From Ampelomyces quisqualis (taxonomy: Eukaryota; Ascomycota; Dothideomycetes; Pleosporales; Phaeosphaeriaceae): a DNA stretch of 64,000 bases. Numbering within the stretch: the stretch's first letter is position 1; the number at the start of each line of letters is the position of its first letter. The stretch spans positions 248,001 to 312,000 of the forward strand of contig JAGTXZ010000010.1 in NCBI GenBank assembly GCA_018398575.1, read 5' to 3'. Below the pieces are notes generated by a model. It made no database searches and had not been told where the DNA came from. It saw only the letters and a list, made by a program, of their open reading frames with translations. Both the position numbers and the translations under genes were made by a program. Shown piece after piece: positions 20,934 through 31,216 of this stretch.

Positions 20934-22422
20934 TCAATCGGGATACTGCAGCCTCAAAGGCACATGTTGGGCATCTGCACGGTCGACATATCCAGGACCC
21001 ATAGTGTTCGCTTGTCTCAATGGCGGATGGCACTTGTTCTGTTTGACATGATCAAGCAACATCCTAACCTCGTCCTCAGTGTAGCGACCATTTCCAGTCG
21101 GCGAGTTACCTGACATCTAGGCTGAGGGCTGCTGCACATACTCATAGCGCTCCTGTTTGTTTACAGGATACTCGTGCGCCTGTGCTCTAGCATGACTTTG
21201 TGGCAAGGCTGTAGCAAGGAAGGAAGGGCTCTGCGGAGGCATCTGCGTCGTGGCACGGCGAGGAAGAAATGACCGACTGCTTGCAAACACTGGCACGTGA
21301 TGCTGGTCATACTCGCGAGCACGCGAAGTCTCATGTGGGTAGTCATTTGCAATCCTATCTCGAGGATTATAGCGAGGCTTGGGAACGTCATACTTTAAGT
21401 TGGTTTCGCCATGATGACGACGCGGGTGGGAGTGTGTACGTCTGCGACCATGGCGACGGCTGCGCTGACAGTCAGAGTCACGATCGCCTCTCTCCCGGAG
21501 CGATTGGAAGAAGAGGCATCGCTCCAGGATCCTTGTGAGGAAGTGAGCGACATAGGTGGAGTGCTGAGTCTGTCGAAAGCCTTCTTGTTATAGGATCGAG
21601 TCAGTGACTCGCGGGATCGGCTCCTGTGCTTATGTTTTTATCTGTGAACATGTCTGTACCCCAGCACTACTAGGATAAGGCGATGTTGATGTCGAGAGTC
21701 CTCGACTGCGTCTGCTTGAGCGAGGGTTCGAGGAGTCAGAATCACATCGCCGCCTTGTTGGTAACCGGTGTTCCTTGGATGCACGTTGACTTCTGGAACG
21801 ACTCTGTGCTCTCAGATGCGCCTTCTTCACATGGATGCCACGCTGCAGATGTTTACGATGGTCTCGGCGTACGTCACTATAGCCATTTCCCACACTGCAA
21901 ACATCGAAGGATCCGGAATTAGAGCTCTCCGTATGGGTGTCCCACTCGTTACTCGAAGCATCTGAGTGGCCTCCATAAGGAACCTTATGCTTCGATTTAT
22001 GGGCATACATGAAACGAGGATCGAGAACTTGAATTGGCGGTTGCCCGGATCTAGTCTCTGGGTAGGCACCAGGCATGTTATTGATGTGCAAGTAATGCGA
22101 CTCGTGCATTCCACTATAACCTGCTATATGTGGAGGTGGTGGAAGCTGTGCTGCCGGGTGCATGGGAAGAACGCCTAGAGGAGGTAGAGGTGGACAGACT
22201 CCGCAACAAACAAATATGGATCAAATATTTGTCCAGGAGTTGGCGCTTTTGGCCTTTTCTAAGCTCTAAAGAGCCAACTGTGGATCGATTTTCGTTCTTA
22301 CGTGTTGTGACCCTATTTTTGCCTTCTGATACGCGTTAAGCACTTGTCGCTGTTGGCTGGGGCTGCTAAGTCTGCTGGCTCTGGAACATTGGCTGTTGCT
22401 GAAATCCTATGTGTGCAGCCAT
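20934..22422 (-). pseudogene. Likely pseudogene of a disordered Q/P- and R/S-rich protein
   Basis: From ATG 22422 the minus strand reads MAAHIGFQQQPMFQSQQT, then TAG (22368-22366) inside a Gln-rich run, then QPQPTATSA. Further on come Pro-rich (PPLPPLGVLPMHPAAQLPPP), His/Tyr-rich and Arg/Ser-rich parts (22163-21630), then a part that needs at least one frameshift between NRSGRE and RGDRDSDCQRSRR near 21.48 kb, and finally MSGNSPTGNGRYTEDEVRML after another TAG (21119-21117). Both TAGs replace what looks like CAG in Gln-rich context. Together this suggests a gene disabled by C-to-T changes and indels; unusual introns could explain part. Family not recognised. Confidence 0.45.
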
Positions 22423-22489
22423 AGTGACAAACTCGTGTGACTATTGCGGTATGGTATAATGCCTGCAGTTAGAGTGTTAGAGAAAGAAA

Positions 22490-22819
22490 TCATTGGAATA
22501 TGCAGCACAGGAAGAGAGGAGCTTGACGCCCAAGGGAGAGAGGACTTTGACTGATTATATAGCCAGTACAATAATGCTGTTCCACAGAGATACTAACTTC
22601 CGCCTCTTCCGCCCACGGCGATGGTACTGCTGCAGCTCGGATGTATGTCCCTCCTAACTTGCATATGATGCACCCAGTCGCTTCTTCAAAATGAATGGGC
22701 AATGTAGCCTTATTGGCACTTAGAAGGGTGTTCGAAAGCCTTATGTTAAGATTAGTCATGGCTCTCTCACCGGATGCAGCCACCAGGCTGAGCAGTATGC
22801 ACGCAGAAAGCAGGCACAT
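22490..22819 (-). CDS. Possible small secreted protein (109 aa)
   Basis: A single open frame from ATG at 22819 begins with a signal-peptide-like start (MCLLSACILLSLVAASG) and holds six Cys, two of them in the start. No domain recognised, no intron needed. It lies in a gene-poor interval next to a pseudogene, a usual setting for effector-type genes, but also for chance ORFs. Confidence 0.25.
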   Translation of the reverse strand: MCLLSACILLSLVAASGERAMTNLNIRLSNTLLSANKATLPIHFEEATGCIICKLGGTYIRAAAVPSPWAEEAEVSISVEQHYCTGYIISQSPLSLGRQAPLFLCCIFQ

Positions 22820-23889
22820 TGGCTACCTTGTGTCTTAATGTATGCAAAGATAAATATGCGCGATCAAGACGATTGGCATGCATAATGGAGGACCTTCTTA
22901 AGTCTTCTACCGGTAGCCCTTGGATGCAGGGGTACCCTTGTGCATGAACGCAGGGCTTATTGCGTATGCCGATACTACAGAGTTTTGGAGGGTTATTGTT
23001 AATAAGATCCAAATGTAGACAGTTAACAGTAAGAGTATTTACTCTTGAGATGATTCCCTGAGAATGGTAGTAGATGCTGATTACCAGTACGATAAGTGGA
23101 CGCTAAAATCTCGCACCAACCCCTCCTTGGCCCATGCACTTGACGTCTCCTCTTCAAGGGGTATTGACGAGGAGCAAACAACAGCAATAACCATTATGTA
23201 GAGACCTCAAGGTGTGACGTTTAACCATCGAAACTTGTTTGCTCTTAGTATTGTACACCCTATATTGTTGTAACATTTTCGTAGCACATGGTACATCTAA
23301 TGAAGTATCGTGCCTACCCTTTACCTGCAAGTTTGCAACATAGGGCCAGCGCGCGCCCCTTCCTCGGCCTAGATCATTTGACGCGCTTCGAAGCTTAAAG
23401 GCAAGGATGAGCAACGACTACACATTTGATAGCCCTGTATAACGCTAACAGATGCATGCGTATAACACTAACATTTGTTTAACACTAATAATGTACAACA
23501 GCAGTTCGCAGTATGCAGCGCTAATTAATCTATGCTCGTCGACTGCGGAATAAAGGCTACCAAAACGCACACGAGGATAGCTTACCCCTCTATGCAAACA
23601 GACACTAAGCGTGCTTCTGCAAGACATAGCCGCATACTAGGCCACAGACAAGCGCAGCTACAGTCCCCGAACCAACTTAACCAACCAGCAATTCAAAGCA
23701 AAATATCCATCCGAACTGTACCCAGAGAAAGCCCTGCAAACAATCCGAGCCTCTATTACGCTACCAAATAAATACCCCTTTTGCGCAACGTCGCAAAAGC
23801 TTATTCTTCTACTTACACCGTCACTACTACTACGAACAAGCCTCTAACCTACCACATTTAACAGCTACGCCGGTTCCTTACAACTACGT

Positions 23890-23908
23890 ACACACACACA
23901 CACACACA
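23890..23908 (+). repeat. (CA)n microsatellite
   Basis: An uninterrupted AC/CA run of about 19 bp. Confidence 0.9.
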
Positions 23909-23929
23909 TAGAAAACCCCTATCTTTACT

Positions 23930-24420
23930 CTCTAACATCCCACGCACTACCTTTCGAGTCTAGATAAGTATAATATAGTCTACTGTTAGTAGCATATAGT
24001 AATATATTGCAAGGACATAACATATCGACTTTACCTGTTACTGCGTACAAGACACATACACTAACTCTATACATAGGAAACAGATAATCTAGTAGTTAGC
24101 TTTAGTATACTATAGATATTACTAGGCTATATACTCTACGCTATAGAAAAGATATAGAGCCTTAGTTTTGTTGTAGTCTTAGACTGCTAAGAAAAGTAGT
24201 AGAGGAGATGTTAAAGTATTGTAGTTTTTACTATAGATAGTACTATTCCTTCTCTATAATAGTGTTATATGTATAGCTATGTATCTAATTGGTAAAGTAG
24301 TACTATTTGTACGTATATACTGTAGGCTTGATATTTCTATTAAGTAGCGCGTATAGATAGAGGGACAAACAGAGCTTATTTACACTTTTACAAGTTAATG
24401 ATTTATGATTTATACTTTGA
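23930..24420. repeat. TA-rich, RIP-like block
   Basis: About 490 bp rich in TA, TAG and CTA strings, with composition like that of the left-end retroelement and unlike its flanks. It is probably an old RIP-mutated repeat remnant; no LTR or terminal repeat recognised. Confidence 0.45.
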
Positions 24421-24640
24421 TTCCGTTTCTCTTTGTTTAAGGTTGTTTGATATGAGCCTGTGCCCCTTACATCCCTCCTCTCGCTTCCCTCTACCCCCTT
24501 TCTTCCTTCCAAGCACGTATATACACCGTCCGTCCATCCATCCACCTATCAAACCATCAGTACTATACCAATCTGCACACTACAAAGATTAACCTTCTGA
24601 GCTGTAGCACATGACCACACTGCCTGTAAACAGCCTCGCT

Positions 24641-24657
24641 ACACACACACACACACA
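24641..24657 (+). repeat. (AC)n microsatellite
   Basis: An uninterrupted AC run of 17 bp in the 3' flank of LCB2. Confidence 0.9.
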
Positions 24658-25000
24658 AAATAAAGGATAGGGAGGATCTAGCCCTATGCCCCCATGCCAC
24701 GCCAGCCATCGTCATCAAAGAGAGAGATAAGATTCGCCGAGAAGCAGAAGGATTTTTTAAAACGTAATACAGCGAGGGTATTGAAGAGGTTTATCGTACA
24801 CACACAGAGGTGAAAAACAAGAGAGAACCAATAGGAAAAAAAGGGGTTTCGGCAAAATGCCGCGCCGTTGCTCCGAAAATGCCAAAGGCAAACCATGGTG
24901 ATGATGCGAGGCCATTATGCGACAAAGGGCCTGGGTGTAGGCAAAAGGACAAAGGGGCAGGAGGGAATCCTTCGACTCCCAGCCAGGGTCTTCGGCGCGC

Positions 25001-26983
25001 TTATATGAGCGGCATCTGCACGTCCTCGACACCCCTCTTGAGCACCTCCTCGAGCTTCCACCTCGGCAACTTAGGCTCCTTGGCCATTCCCTCCGTCTTC
25101 TCGTCCAGGTCTTCAGGCTCGGCGCCGCCAGCAACACCAGAGCTGAACTTGAGCTGGAGAATGTCGCCAATCTCGTCACAAGCAGCGAGCATGCGATCGA
25201 GGTCCTCCTTGGTGTGCGCGGCACTCACGCAGAAGCGTGCTCGACTAGAGACAAGAGGTGTAGCGGGGTATCCGACGACGACGACGGAGATTTTGCGCTT
25301 GAGCATTTCGTGCGAGAAGGCGGGCATCTTGGCGGGGTTGTAGAGCATGACGGGGATAATGGGGGAGTCATCGTGCCCGTAGACAATAAAGCCGAGACGC
25401 TTTAGACCGAGGCGGAGATAGCGCGAGTTGAAGCAAAGACGTTGTAGGCGCTCTTCACCCTGGCCAGGTACGAGTTCGCCATTGATGATACGAAGTGCGG
25501 ATGCGATTTGGACGAGGACAGGTGGAGTGGGTGATTCGGCGAAAAGCATGGCTGCATTTTGAGTGCGAAGTTTGTCGATGATGGACTTCTCTGCTGCAAT
25601 ATATCCACCGTTGGCGCCGTAGGACTTGGTGAGAGTGCCCATGAGGATGTCGACTTGGGCAGGGTCAATGTTGAAGTAGTCGCAAACACCACGTCCATGA
25701 GGGCCAACACCACCTACAGAGTGGGCCTCATCCACAAACAGGTTGAACTTGTACTTTTTCTTGAGCTCAACGATGCCTGGCAAATTGCACATGGTACCTT
25801 CCATCGAGTAGAGACCTTCGACGGCGACAAGGATCTTCTTCCAAGGGCGGTGTGTGCGGGGTTGACCTTGCGAGATGGCTTCACGAAGCTTCTTCTCGAG
25901 GTGTCGCATGTCGTTGTGCTTGAACATGGTGACCATGGCTCCTGAGAGACGTGCGCCGAATCGGATGGAAGAGTGGTTGAGTTCATCGGAAATCATGAGG
26001 CAGCCCTTGCCGACAATGGTGGGGAAGGTGGTAGCATTGGTGACGAAACCCATGGAGAAAACCATCGAGGCAGGCTTTCCGACAAACTTGGCGATGAGGT
26101 CTTCCACTTCGACGGTGAGTTCCGAGGTACCGCTGTCGGAGCGAGGGCTGGCCATTGAGATTCCATATTTCCTGATGGCCGCTTCGGCAGCATCGGCGCA
26201 AGGGCCTTCTGATTGGGCAAATCCGAGGTAGTTGTAAGAGCTCATGTTGAGGGTTTCAGTGGTGGTTCCAAGCATCTTGAATGTGTTGTTGCCATCGTCC
26301 GACTTGCGGTCGAGGACGGTGATGTATCGTCCGGGAACACCGGTGGTGGGACGTTGGAAGCAGTCGTTGATTCGCATCTTCAAGCGACGGGTGTAGAAGT
26401 TGTCAAAGTCGCTGTTCAGAGGTGCGTAGCCATCCTTTTCTTGCAGATGGCTGTAGTGCTGCTTCCTGAAGCGCTTGCCGAAGAAGTCGCGAACATGGCC
26501 GAATACGATTAAGATTAGGTAGCTGATGTAGGTTGTAAATAGGAAGTAATATGGCGGCTCGTCCTCGATGGGGTCTCCGAATTCACCCTCGAACTGGCTC
26601 GTGTACCTGTGCTTCTGCGATCCGAGAGGGCCGAATTGCGCGTGTGCTCGGGCCATTCGTCGTTGCTCCTCAGCAGACGGGGGCTGGAAGAGCGTCTTGG
26701 GCTCGGTGGGCATTTTCTCGCCGGTCGCAGTGGTGAGGCTGATGCTGGGGAGGGACAGAGACTGTGGCGACGGCGAGTTCAGGAGGGCCTGTTGCTGGGC
26801 AGCGAGGGCCTCGCGGAGGACAGCGGCGTCTGTCCGAGACTTGGGCGAGCCGCCGAACAGCGAGGTGAACTTGTTCCCCTTGGCGAACGAGGACCGGCGC
26901 TGGGGGTCGCGCTTCTCGTTGGGGGCGTCGAGGGGAGGAGTAGGCGTGGCGGCGGCGAACGGGTTGATGGTCCGGACAGGCAT
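25001..26983 (-). CDS. LCB2: Serine palmitoyltransferase subunit 2 (660 aa, no intron)
   Basis: Catalytic subunit of the ER enzyme that joins L-serine and palmitoyl-CoA to 3-ketodihydrosphingosine, the first step of sphingolipid synthesis; it works as a complex with LCB1. An N-terminal Pro/Ser-rich region is followed by a membrane helix at about residues 142-165 (YYFLFTTYISYLILIVFGHV), then the alpha-oxoamine synthase fold (PLP type I): MSSYNYLGF, DELNHSSIRFGARLSG, VDEAHSVGGVGPHGRG and the PLP lysine K453 in GTLTKSYGANGG. The ATG at 26983 starts a frame of usual fungal length. No frame problem seen. Confidence 0.97.
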   Translation of the reverse strand: MPVRTINPFAAATPTPPLDAPNEKRDPQRRSSFAKGNKFTSLFGGSPKSRTDAAVLREALAAQQQALLNSPSPQSLSLPSISLTTATGEKMPTEPKTLFQPPSAEEQRRMARAHAQFGPLGSQKHRYTSQFEGEFGDPIEDEPPYYFLFTTYISYLILIVFGHVRDFFGKRFRKQHYSHLQEKDGYAPLNSDFDNFYTRRLKMRINDCFQRPTTGVPGRYITVLDRKSDDGNNTFKMLGTTTETLNMSSYNYLGFAQSEGPCADAAEAAIRKYGISMASPRSDSGTSELTVEVEDLIAKFVGKPASMVFSMGFVTNATTFPTIVGKGCLMISDELNHSSIRFGARLSGAMVTMFKHNDMRHLEKKLREAISQGQPRTHRPWKKILVAVEGLYSMEGTMCNLPGIVELKKKYKFNLFVDEAHSVGGVGPHGRGVCDYFNIDPAQVDILMGTLTKSYGANGGYIAAEKSIIDKLRTQNAAMLFAESPTPPVLVQIASALRIINGELVPGQGEERLQRLCFNSRYLRLGLKRLGFIVYGHDDSPIIPVMLYNPAKMPAFSHEMLKRKISVVVVGYPATPLVSSRARFCVSAAHTKEDLDRMLAACDEIGDILQLKFSSGVAGGAEPEDLDEKTEGMAKEPKLPRWKLEEVLKRGVEDVQMPLI

Positions 26984-29375
26984 TGCAGCAGTGGCGCCGG
27001 GGATTTGCGGGGGTGACGTTGGCGACGTGCTTCACAAAGGGGACGTGGGCGGAGCTTGAGTGCGAAGCGTCGTGAGCAAAGGTGCAGGCGGTGAGGCTGT
27101 CAAGGAAAAGGAGGCGACGAGGACGGCTAGAGCAGGCCGATCAGCATGCGACGACTCGAAGGAGACAATCAGGCGTCGTCGAGGGGGGCAGCGCGCACAC
27201 GAGCGAACTGAAGGCACAGCGGAACAGTGGCCTGGGGTGCGGACGGGCGTGTGTGTGGTTTTGTTGTGGATTGACGCGCTCATGCACGTCGTCGGACAAA
27301 GGCCGGGGCCGCCGGATGCCCGTGGTTCGTTTCGCTGCAGGAGCGGGAGCTGCGGACGCTTTGCTGGAGCTAGACTAGAGCTACATGGGAAAGTCGACCT
27401 ACGGAGCAGTGTACGTGATCTACGTACGGAGTACGGAGTATGTGGCTGCAGCTTGGCACTGGCTGTGACCGGGTCGATGACGGCGTTGCTGCCAGCGCGG
27501 AGGAGATGCGGTGCAGTGCAGCTGGAGGGTCGCAATTGGCGACGGATAGAGATCGGCCCTATATATACAGTGGTATATACAGTATTGTATTGATACCATA
27601 CATACAGCTATGTAGGAAGTGATACATATCACCAGGGGGCGTACGTATTGATTTTTGCCCTGTTTTTGGTGATTTCTGACCCTGCCGTGCAGCCGATGTT
27701 CAACGCCTTCAGCTACGTATTTGGAAACTATATAGAGAATACTAATTGTTTTTTATTATTTTTGGTGTTAAAGATACTACCTTAGCATCTCTTACATCTA
27801 CGTAGAGAACAAGATATTAACTGCAATACCTGGTTATGTTAACAATACAAAGGTAGAGGAGGCCCCGGCCCCCTAATAATAAGGTATAGAAGAAGTAGTA
27901 AGCCTATAATAGCACTGTGCTGCCATAATAAACTGTAGGTGAAGACATCCTACACTCCATAATGAATCACCACTTGCCTCTTGAGGACTAGCGTAGATAC
28001 AACAATACAGTATCGCTTAAGTGCCTTGATATAACACCAGACATGCGAGGCTTTGTCTTACTATACAGTATCTACCCGTCTCTACCAATTGGCGCTGTTC
28101 CTGGTGGCGCAGGCGGGACGAAGAGGCACGCACCCGAATCATACCCGCGAAATGAAACCCCCCGTCGGCCAGGGGCACGCACGCTGATCGAGGATCTGAT
28201 GCGCCACGCCCGTTGCCATGGCCTGCCTTTAGCTGCACGTTCATCTGAGTTTCTCCAGCAAGCTTTCTTGTAGTCTTTACATATCTACGGAGTACAGAGT
28301 ACGGAGCCCTGGAAACCTCCTCGCCTGCAAGTGCTTTGAAACTGACATAAGCAAGCCTCACCCTGCTGCTTGGCGTAAGCCCCTCTCTCCTCGGCACATG
28401 TCCACACGATTGGCCGTGCTGACTAAGATTGCGGGTCAGCGTGTAACGCTCGCTCGAGTCCTGATTGGTCTTGGTGCTCTGAGGTTTCGACCTGTGTCGC
28501 TGCTTGTCGCGACTGCGGAAATGCCCTCATTTGGAGCGATCCAATGTCCTTCAGGTACTGTCGCGAGACGCAACACGGTTGAGAAATTGCGATGGGCGGT
28601 TTCTGCCACCTCTCCATACGAGCAGCTGTCAGTGGTAATTTCCTGGCATGATTATAACCCAGCTCGGGTGAACCCCACGAATGCTGCTTCTCAACCTTAC
28701 ACATCAACACATCCGATTCAGAGCGAAGACACGCAACGTGTACCAGTAATGATAGATTGTTGTTGGCTTACTTTGCAGCAGAGAAGCGCATCGCGTCTGA
28801 ACATGATCAACACCCTGCCCTCGAGCGCGCACAGCGGCTCGGAATCCACACAACCCCCGCAGGAACAGCTCTTGAAAAAAGGCGTTTTCTGGAGATGACA
28901 CTCTCTTTCGGCAACATAGGAAAATCAAAGTGCCTGGACAAAAAGTACAAGCGAAACAATTGCGAAACTTGTCAACAAGCGAATCGACAGACTGCGACCA
29001 GACGCCCTTAGCAAAATGCCCTCGGAGCGCAGGTTCGGCATAGTCGCCGATCTTGTGTACGGAAATTCTCCTCCCGTCCTACCCAGAAACGCCGAAAGTG
29101 TGAACTGTGGTGGGCGTTCAATTTGCGTCGCGAAAATAGGTCGAGCTATGCAGAGTGTGCCACAATTTGCAGCCAATATGTAAACGAACCCGCTAGCACA
29201 CATTAAGTATAGGGGCGGCGTCGGTGACCGAGGGCAGCAACATGCTCAAGCCTGTCTCCAGGGAGAGTATCCGCGCGCCACGTTCCCTAGCCAGCGCAAA
29301 AAAGACTGGGTATTCACGCGAGCGAAAAGCAAAATCCACGTGGGAAAGGGACATGAGTACGAAACTGGCCGGTGC
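26984..29375. other. Intergenic region upstream of LCB2
   Basis: Holds the LCB2 promoter and leader (GC-rich 26984-27540, then a TATATATA stretch at 27559-27566), TACGGAGTA motifs at 27425, 27432 and 28286, and an AT-rich block at 27720-28010 that may be an old RIP-mutated repeat. The longest open frame (28398-28898, plus) has no recognisable features. The 3' end of the homeobox gene borders it on the right. Confidence 0.5.
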
Positions 29376-31216
29376 CTACATCTGGTGCTGTTCAGGCGAC
29401 ATGCTTGACGGGCCCATCGTGCCGAAACTGACCATGTTCTGCATGTCCAGATCGTCAACACTGTCTTCCATCAGGGGTGAATGGAAGGGAAGGCTGAGGC
29501 TTTGCTTGGCGTACATGTCCGTCAATTGAAGTGCGTCGTCGGACATGCCGTGCTCGTGCGACATCGGGTACACATCACCGTGGTTGTCACGGCCGAACGA
29601 GTTCATGGGTGGAGACTGGGTAGCAATGATGGGATCTGGGTGACACATCGCAGGCATTGGTGAAGTAGCCACGGCAGAATGGGGAGGTGGGCCCATTGGC
29701 GTGTGCACATACGGAGGGATGTTGAACTGTTGACCGAAATTCGGCGCAGGCATGTTGTCGCTCGGCGGACCAGATGTGTAAAAGACGGGCGTTCCGTACT
29801 CGGACGGTGAGTTTGCGGTCGTGGCCGACATTGGGTACTGGCGGTAGTCCATGCCGAATCCAGCCGATGTGTCGATGCTGAGATGCGGTCCAACGGCACC
29901 AGAGGCACTCTGTGGCACGGGAGCGTAAATCTCTGAGTTTGGCATGTACGGTGAGTGCTCCGGCTGAAGCACGAACGAAGGTGTGGGGTTGCGGAGCATC
30001 GAGAAATCAATTGCGATAGGCACAGACCGACTCCGTTGGCGCTTGTGTCCACGTTGAGGGAAAGGTCCAGGTGCAAGATGCGAGTCGTGAAACATGCCCA
30101 TGTGGGGATGTACGAGATGATTGGGTTGCGAGGCAGGTCGGTGTGAGATAGGCGAGACGGGTGCCGAGACTGCAAAAGTGTTTGGGTCGTACATGTTGTG
30201 GCGGTTCTGAAACGACTCCAACGACACGAGTTTCGCCAATTGGCCGCTGAGCACCTTGGGATGACCACCCAAGTGGTGGACGAGGATGTTGGACGCCTGT
30301 TGTTCTTCGGTAAAATCGCCGCATTGGAAAAATCCACCAGATCCAGAAGAGTCCATGAAGAAATTCGGTGGTCGGTTAAGCTCCACGACAAGTCCACCTG
30401 GTCGATGCGATGCACCCTCGGCGTTCGTGGTCATATCGCCACTTTCAAGGCTGATGTTCTTAATGTATGAGAATGGGTACTCGATCTTGTAGCCCGCTGA
30501 GTCGTTGTTGATATAGTAGGTTATGCAGCACTTATCGGGCGAGTAGAAGATGACTAGATCCATGGCGCTCTGGCCGACTCGCCTCCAGTTACCAACGCTC
30601 AGCGAGCGACAGGCAAAGTGGTGAATGACTGTTCTTGTCAGCTCTGACATGTTGCTATCGATGCTGCTGCTGCTTACCAACTTTGGACGAGTTGCAGTCG
30701 GTGTTGAGTAGCATTCCGCTGCCATAAGGCATACCTCCGGCATGGCCAAGGAAGTTCGTGCCTATTGATTTGCCAGACTCCATTGCCTGCAAAGCTAGGT
30801 ATCTTCGCATGGACTCTGGAATGTCATTGCAGTCATCTCCGTTCTCGATGCTCTTTTTTGCAATGTTCTTGATCTTCGCGCGTCTGTTGAGATATCAATA
30901 CTCCACTCAAGATACTGCCTATTGTAAATGCTCACCTGTTCTGGAACCAGATCTGTACGGATCGCTCTGTCATGTTGATCTCAGATGCAATTTTCTCTCG
31001 CGTAGCAGCAGTGGGGGTGGGATTCTTGTTGAATTCGACCTCGAGAGTGACCAGTTGATCTTGAGTGGCTCGCTGTCTCTTCTGGTTCCGCTGCTGCTGG
31101 GTGAGTGTACTCTTGCGGGGGAGTCGGCGCGGGGCGGAACTCTGGGTGGGTGTTGGCGTAGATTGAGCTCCGGGTGATGAGGAAGGAGATGCCATGGCGT
31201 CGTCGGCAGAGTGCAT
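29376..31216 (-). CDS. Homeobox transcription factor (579 aa, 3 exons)
   Basis: Join 31216-30936, 30883-30678, 30628-29376; introns of 52 and 49 bp. The homeodomain is at about residues 45-104 and has the recognition helix core SVQIWFQNRRAKIK; intron 1 splits the Arg codon inside it. A conserved-looking region after it (HHFACRSLSVGNWRR to KNISLE) may be a second fungal-specific domain, and the C-terminal half is disordered, rich in Pro, Ser, Met and His. It should act in the nucleus as a sequence-specific DNA-binding protein; its targets are unknown, relatives often affect conidiation or hyphal growth. The frame is open upstream of ATG 31216, but with no ATG. The long upstream region suggests complex control. 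Confidence 0.92.

Larger units (their letters stand above)
18233..24999. other. Large gene-poor interval (6.8 kb)
   Basis: Contains no gene I can support as intact. Contents listed separately: a membrane-segment fragment near 19.69-19.85 kb, a likely pseudogene at 20.93-22.42 kb, a possible small secreted ORF at 22.49-22.82 kb, two CA repeats, and a TA-rich RIP-like block at about 23.93-24.42 kb. The last few hundred bases are the 3' flank of LCB2. Confidence 0.55.

Noticed and set aside
28398..28898. 166-residue open frame upstream of LCB2
   Set aside because: No motif, no hydrophobic pattern, no splice-supported extension; typical of random open frames in this composition.
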